DNA of 64,000 bases from Nonomuraea sp. SYSU D8015 (GTDB lineage Bacteria > Actinomycetota > Actinomycetes > Streptosporangiales > Streptosporangiaceae), in the NCBI RefSeq assembly GCF_008065375.1, contig NZ_VJYI01000013.1, forward strand, positions 240,085-304,084, read 5' to 3'. The translations under genes and the position numbers were made by a program. The notes beneath the pieces are model-generated. The model had not been told where the DNA came from. It made no database searches and saw only the letters and a program-made list of their open reading frames with translations. The first letter of the stretch is position 1, and each line of letters starts with the position of its first letter. Positions 59,918 to 64,000 of this stretch are shown piece by piece.

Positions 59918-60678
59918 CTCCCATCCCTACCCACCTCGAACAACCACCAATCGGCAGCGCCCACCCCATACCGCCCAGACATATCCCACCGCCACCCCCC
60001 GAGCCCGGCTGCCCTCACAGCGCCACAGCACCCCACGTCACCACCGGCCGAAACGCAGGGTCGTAAGCGCCAGCCCCCCACAGCACGACTACAACCGCCC
60101 TGCACCACGCCCCAAGGGCGCCGCACGACTGCACGTCACCGCCCCACACCGCACGACCGCGCGCCACCGCCCACCCCTGCCCCGCGCCACACGACCGCGC
60201 GCCACCGCCCACCCCTCCCCAGCGCCACACGACCGCGCGCCGCCGCACTTCCACAGGGCATGGGCCTAGCCGGTCCGGCGGGTGGACACCGCAGGGCCGA
60301 GGCCGCCTCGGCGGGGCGAGCCTCGCCGGACCGGGCCCGTTTCAGCGGACAACCCCGTCGGTCCGGGGACGGTCGACGGGCCGGGCGCGGCCGAGAGCAC
60401 CACCTGCCGCCCTCGGAAGCGCCGCACGACCGCGAGTGCGGCGGCCGCTCACCTCCCCGGGACGCCGCGCGCCCAAGCCGCCGTCGCCCCCACCGGCCCG
60501 GCCCGGCGGGCGGAGTCCGCAGGACGTTTCAGCGAGCCACCCCGCCCCCTTCCCAAAGGACCGACACACCGGCGGGCGAGGCGCTTTAAATGCTTTGGAA
60601 GCCCGTGGCACCCGCGATTAAACTGGCCGATTCGCTGCCTTAACCACCTCCGTCACCTACTCAGGGAGGCGTTTTCGC
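59918..60678. other. 760-bp gene-poor, C-rich repetitive interval
   Basis: No convincing gene. The first half is strand-asymmetric (C-rich on the + strand) and contains degenerate and exact repeats. The second half has short inverted repeats such as GCCGAGG-CCG-CCTCGGC near 60297 and no consistent coding frame. The last 80 bp are AT-richer and probably hold the promoter of the HelD-like gene. Confidence 0.6.
60153..60250. repeat. 38-bp tandem repeat
   Basis: A 38-bp unit starting ACGACCGCGCGCCACCGCCC occurs at 60153-60190 and 60191-60228 with small differences, then a partial copy at 60229. More diverged related copies appear upstream from about 60080. Confidence 0.75.
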
Positions 60679-62676
60679 ATGCCCGCACACCAACTGGCCC
60701 CCGACATACCCGCCGACGTCCTGGCCTCCGAGCAGGCCCATCTGGCCGCGTCCAGGGCCGCTCTGGCCGCCATGCGCGCCCACGCCCAGTCGTTGTCGGC
60801 GGACGCGGCCGGCGACTGGGTGTCCCAGCAGATCCTCCAGTCCCTCCTCGACCAGCGGGTGGCCGCGCTGGCCGACCACCCCGACACCCCGCTGTTCTTC
60901 GGCCGTCTGGACCGCGAGTCCGGCGACGATCTGCCGGGCACGATCTACGTCGGCCGCCGCCACGTGCACGACGGCCACAGCAAGCCGCTGGTCATCGACT
61001 GGCGCGCGCCGGTGTCCCGCGCGTTCTACCAGGCCAGCCCCGCCAGCCCGATGGGCGTCGTACGCCGCCGCCGCTTCGGCTACCACGGCGGCGCGCTCAC
61101 CGCGTACGAGGACGAGCCCCTTGCTGAGGGCGTCGAGATCGGTCCCTCCAAGATCCTCACCGAGGAGATCGAGCGCCCGCGCACCGGCCCCATGCGCGAC
61201 ATCGTCGCCACGATCCAGCCGGACCAGGACGAGATCGTCCGCTCCGCACTGGCCCAGACGGTGTGCGTGCAGGGCGCCCCCGGCACCGGGAAGACCGCGG
61301 TGGGCCTGCACCGGGCGGCCTACCTGCTGTTCACCCACCGCGAGCGGCTCGCCAGGTCCGGCGTGATGATCGTCGGCCCCAACCGCGCGTTCCTGTCGTA
61401 CATCTCCTCGGTGCTGCCCGCGCTCGGCGAGGTCAAGGTCGATCAGACCACGGTGGCCGGGCTGCTCGGCGACCACGCGGCTCCGGAGGACCCGGCGGTG
61501 GCCGCGGTCAAGGGCGACGCCAGGATGGCCGCGGTGCTGGAACGCGCGCTCTGGCTGCACATCGTGAAGCCGGAGGAGGGCCTGGTGTTCACCAAGGGCG
61601 CCTACCGCTACCGGGTGGCCGACTACGAGGTACGCGAGATCGTGGCCTCCCTGCGCGGCACCACCCGATACCTTCCCGGCCGGGCGGCGCTGGCCCAGCG
61701 GCTGGCCCACATGGTCCTGGTCCGCATGGAGCAGCGCGGAGAGTCCCCCGACGACCGGGTGCAGGACGCCGTGGCCCGGTCGAAGCCGGTCAAGCAGCTC
61801 GTGGAGGCGGTCTGGCCCAAGCTGACGCCGGAACAGGTGCTGTACCGCCTGCTCTCAGATCCGGAATTTCTCGCAAAAGCCTCTAAATCCGATTTGTCGC
61901 CCGACGAGCAAGAAATGCTTATCTGGCGGAAACCGTACCGAAGCTGGAAGTCCGCCAAGTGGTCCGCAGCGGACGCCACGCTCCTGGACGAGCTACGCGA
62001 CCTGATGGAACGCACCCCGTCACTGGGCCACCTGGTCGTCGACGAGGCTCAGGACCTCTCCGAGATGCAGCTGCGGGCGCTCGGCCGCCGCTGCCGCAAC
62101 GGCTCGGCCACCGTCCTCGGCGACCTGGCCCAGGGCACGACGCCGTGGTCGACCAGCTCGTGGGAGTCGGTGCTCGAGCACCTGGGCCAGCGCGAGGGCG
62201 AGGTGACGGAGCTGACGCTGGGTTTCCGCGTGCCGAGGGAGATCCTCGACTACGCGGCCCGCCTGCTCCCGTCGATCGCCCCCGGCCTGGCCGCCCCGCG
62301 GTCCCTGCGCCCCGGTGTCGGCTCGCTGACCGTGCGCCAGGGCGGCGCCGTCGCGGAGGCCGCCGTGGAGGCCCTTTCCAAGGAGGGCTCGATCGGGGTG
62401 ATCGCCCCGGACGCGATGGTCGGGGAGATCTCCCGATCCCTGGCCGGCCTTCCCCACGCCGTGCTCGACCCCGACTCCACGGAGGATCATCGCCTGCTGG
62501 TCATCCCCGCGACCCTCGCCAAGGGCCTGGAGTACGACCACGTGATCGTCGTCGAGCCCGCGGACATCGTCGCGGCCGAACCCCGGGGCCTGGCCAGGCT
62601 CTACGTGGTCCTGACCCGCGCGGTGACCTCACTCACGGTCCTGCACCACAAGGCGCTGCCGGCCCAGCTGGCGTGA
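60679..62676 (+). CDS. HelD-like UvrD/Rep-family ATPase
   Basis: A 665-residue superfamily 1-type ATPase of the HelD class. An N-terminal coiled region (LASEQAHLAASRAALAAMRA) precedes the IYVGRRHVHDGHSKPLVIDW and RAPVSRAFYQASPASP motif, diagnostic of actinobacterial HelD. Walker A is QGAPGTGKTAVGLHRAAYLL (about 198-206). Walker B is HLVVDEAQDLSEMQLRAL (about 450), and the final motifs include LVIPATLAKGLEYDHVIVVE and YVVLTRAVTSLTVLH. HelD proteins bind RNA polymerase and release stalled complexes, and some actinobacterial ones protect against rifampicin (family knowledge). It is somewhat short for the family. The ATG at 60679 follows AGGGAGGC. Confidence 0.9.
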   Translation: MPAHQLAPDIPADVLASEQAHLAASRAALAAMRAHAQSLSADAAGDWVSQQILQSLLDQRVAALADHPDTPLFFGRLDRESGDDLPGTIYVGRRHVHDGHSKPLVIDWRAPVSRAFYQASPASPMGVVRRRRFGYHGGALTAYEDEPLAEGVEIGPSKILTEEIERPRTGPMRDIVATIQPDQDEIVRSALAQTVCVQGAPGTGKTAVGLHRAAYLLFTHRERLARSGVMIVGPNRAFLSYISSVLPALGEVKVDQTTVAGLLGDHAAPEDPAVAAVKGDARMAAVLERALWLHIVKPEEGLVFTKGAYRYRVADYEVREIVASLRGTTRYLPGRAALAQRLAHMVLVRMEQRGESPDDRVQDAVARSKPVKQLVEAVWPKLTPEQVLYRLLSDPEFLAKASKSDLSPDEQEMLIWRKPYRSWKSAKWSAADATLLDELRDLMERTPSLGHLVVDEAQDLSEMQLRALGRRCRNGSATVLGDLAQGTTPWSTSSWESVLEHLGQREGEVTELTLGFRVPREILDYAARLLPSIAPGLAAPRSLRPGVGSLTVRQGGAVAEAAVEALSKEGSIGVIAPDAMVGEISRSLAGLPHAVLDPDSTEDHRLLVIPATLAKGLEYDHVIVVEPADIVAAEPRGLARLYVVLTRAVTSLTVLHHKALPAQLA

Positions 62677-62761
62677 CGTGAACCCCTGCGCGGCAGGGGC
62701 GGGCGGCGGGCACGGCCGCTTCTAGGATGGCGGGCAAGAAGCTCTCTACTAGGAGGATGCC

Positions 62762-63292
62762 GTGCCAGCACCGCTGCCACATGAACACCTGCCGTCGGTT
62801 CCCGCGCTCGTGGTCGAGAGCGACGACATCCAGGACGGCGAGCGGCTGAGCGACCTGCACGTCTTCAACGACTGGGGCATGACGGGCCAGAACCTCTCAC
62901 CCCACCTCCGCTGGTCCGGCGCGCCCGCCGAGACGCGGAGTTACGCCGTCACCTGCTTCGACCCCGACGCCCCCACGGGCAGCGGGTTCTGGCACTGGGT
63001 GCTGTACGACCTGCCGGCCTCGGTGGCCGAGCTGCCCACGGGCGCGGGCACCGCCCCCGACTTCAAGGGCCTGCCCGAGGGGGCCGTCCACGCCCGCAAC
63101 GACTACGGCATCAAGGCCTACGGCGGCTCCGCCCCGCCGCCCGGCGACCCCCACCGTTACGTCTTCACCGTCCACGCGCTGGGCGTCGACACGCTGGGTG
63201 TGGACAGCGACGCCAGCCCGGCGGTGGTCGGCTTCAACATCACCGCCAACACGGTGGCCCGCGGCCACCTCGTCCCGCACTACGGCGTCTGA
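62762..63292 (+). CDS. YbhB/YbcL family (PEBP, Raf-kinase-inhibitor-like) protein
   Basis: A 176-residue phosphatidylethanolamine-binding-like protein. The signature segments are GQNLSPHLRWSGAPAETRSY, CFDPDAPTGSGFWHWVLYDL and the ligand-pocket GIKAYGGSAPPPGDPHRYVF. There is no signal peptide, so it is cytoplasmic. The physiological role of bacterial members is unclear. GTG 62762 is preceded by AGGAGG. It lies 85 bp after the HelD-like gene. Confidence 0.9.
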   Translation: MPAPLPHEHLPSVPALVVESDDIQDGERLSDLHVFNDWGMTGQNLSPHLRWSGAPAETRSYAVTCFDPDAPTGSGFWHWVLYDLPASVAELPTGAGTAPDFKGLPEGAVHARNDYGIKAYGGSAPPPGDPHRYVFTVHALGVDTLGVDSDASPAVVGFNITANTVARGHLVPHYGV

Positions 63293-63485
63293 TCGAGCAT
63301 CTGGGCCATGGCGGCCGTCGCATCGAGCGCGGCCGTCTGGTCCGCAGCGGGCGGCACGACAGCGCCCGAAATACGCTTACTACGGGAAAGCACCCTCCGC
63401 TCCTTTCGTGAGGCGGGTTCCACGCCCACATTTCCTCACTGCAGGTAGCGGACCAATTGTGCAATGTAATGGCAGGGAAACGGAA

Positions 63486-63518
63486 TAAGAGCGGCCCGGA
63501 AAACCCGGACCGCTCTTA
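63486..63518 (-). terminator. Terminator of groEL
   Basis: TAAGAGCGG (63486-63494) pairs with CCGCTCTTA (63510-63518), with an inner CCGG/CCGG pair and an AAAAC loop. It lies 20 bp beyond the groEL stop on the minus strand. Confidence 0.8.
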
Positions 63519-63538
63519 GTCTCGGCGCGAGAAAAGAC

Positions 63539-64000
63539 CTAGAAGTCCATGTCGCCGCCGCCGGGCATGCCGGCCGGGGCAGCAGGGGTCTTCTCGGGCT
63601 TCTCGGCGATGACGGCCTCGGTCGTCAGGAACAGCGCCGCGATGGAGGCGGCGTTCTGCAGCGCCGAGCGCGTCACCTTGGCCGGATCGATGATGCCCGC
63701 CTCGAACATGTTGACGTACTCGCCGGAAGCGGCGTTGAGGCCCTCACCCGGGGTGAGGTTGCGCACCTTCTCCACCACGACGCCGCCCTCGAGACCGGCG
63801 TTGACCGCGATCTGCTTCAGCGGCTCCTCCAGCGCCTTCTTCACGATCGCCGCGCCGGTGGCCTCGTCGCCGTTGAGCTCGAGCTTGTCGAACGCCTTGG
63901 CGCCGGCCTGCAGCAGCGCCACGCCACCGCCGGGGACGATGCCCTCCTCCACCGCCGCCTTGGCGTTGCGGACGGCGTCCTCGATGCGGTGCTTGCGCTC
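63539..64000 (-). CDS. groEL: 60-kDa chaperonin GroEL, C-terminal part
   Basis: The last 153 residues of a group I chaperonin; the gene continues beyond the right edge. The visible sequence begins ERKHRIEDAVRNAKAAVEEG, then IVPGGGVALLQAGAKAFDKL, with AGLEGGVVVEKVRNL, YVNMFEAGIIDPAKVTRSAL and the terminal GMPGGGDMDF. This covers the end of the apical/intermediate junction and the equatorial domain. The Gly/Met/Asp tail, not a His-rich one, is that of the housekeeping GroEL2-type. No groES is visible downstream, in keeping with a stand-alone groEL2. Confidence 0.97.
   Translation of the reverse strand, partial: ERKHRIEDAVRNAKAAVEEGIVPGGGVALLQAGAKAFDKLELNGDEATGAAIVKKALEEPLKQIAVNAGLEGGVVVEKVRNLTPGEGLNAASGEYVNMFEAGIIDPAKVTRSALQNAASIAALFLTTEAVIAEKPEKTPAAPAGMPGGGDMDF

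Noticed and set aside
60080..60250. CRISPR array
   Set aside because: The repeat units are contiguous, with no unique spacers and no cas genes nearby.
60282..61127. Open frame preceding and overlapping the HelD-like gene
   Set aside because: Composition is Arg/Pro/Ala-rich throughout and its second half is a shifted frame of the HelD-like gene.

Overview
The window is chromosomal DNA of a high-GC actinomycete. Dense G/C-ending codons, GTG starts, many ATGA/GTGA/TGATG gene junctions, a DUF2530 protein, a DUF3027 protein, a sacsin-type ATPase, an XPB/helicase-associated pair and a groEL2-type chaperonin all fit. Two ECF sigma/membrane-protein modules suggest Streptosporangiales, perhaps near Nonomuraea; this placement is inference. 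No rRNA, tRNA, prophage or CRISPR array was seen. About 60 genes, complete, partial or broken, are supported.

Layout. 1-4.9 kb: a partial fatty-acyl-AMP ligase divergent from an MFS exporter, two surface proteins, and an IclR regulator. 5.0-8.0 kb: a tightly coupled homogentisate operon (hmgA, an unknown gene, fahA) behind a repeat-rich candidate operator. 8.1-10.9 kb: an L,D-transpeptidase and an NfeD/SPFH membrane pair ending at a perfect terminator. 11-18.8 kb: two ECF sigma/single-pass-protein modules flanking a Gfo/Idh dehydrogenase, the threonine-to-glycine operon tdh-kbl and a LysR regulator. 18.9-22.8 kb: two coupled dynamin-like GTPases. 23.1-24.3 kb: a stand-alone TnpB element. 24.5-28.5 kb: L-2-hydroxyglutarate oxidase coupled to a regulator-kinase-regulator cluster.

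28.5-42.5 kb is more accessory. It holds a decayed MFS/HAD pair beside an intact MarR gene with a perfect 28-bp palindrome, an ECF42/DGPF module, SnoaL-like, HxlR and TfoX-like genes, secreted proteins, a purine permease, a MarR/MFS unit, thpR, an aldo/keto reductase and a truncated SigE-type sigma gene. 42.5-64 kb returns to conserved genes: sacsin-like ATPase, DUF3027, MFS, cold-shock protein, HAD phosphatase, TetR, a helicase-associated protein, a degenerate-P-loop protein, acyl-CoA ligase, XPB helicase, a gene-poor repetitive 760-bp stretch, HelD-like helicase, a YbhB protein and the 3' end of groEL.

Linked functions: tyrosine breakdown (IclR, hmgA, unknown, fahA), threonine breakdown (tdh, kbl), envelope signalling (two ECF modules, the two-component cluster, the transpeptidase) and nucleic-acid maintenance (XPB, its partner, HelD). 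The most interesting open points are the unknown middle gene of the homogentisate operon, the shared ectodomain of the two ECF partner proteins, the shortened receiver of the second response regulator, and the degenerate NTPase convergent with the helicase-associated gene.
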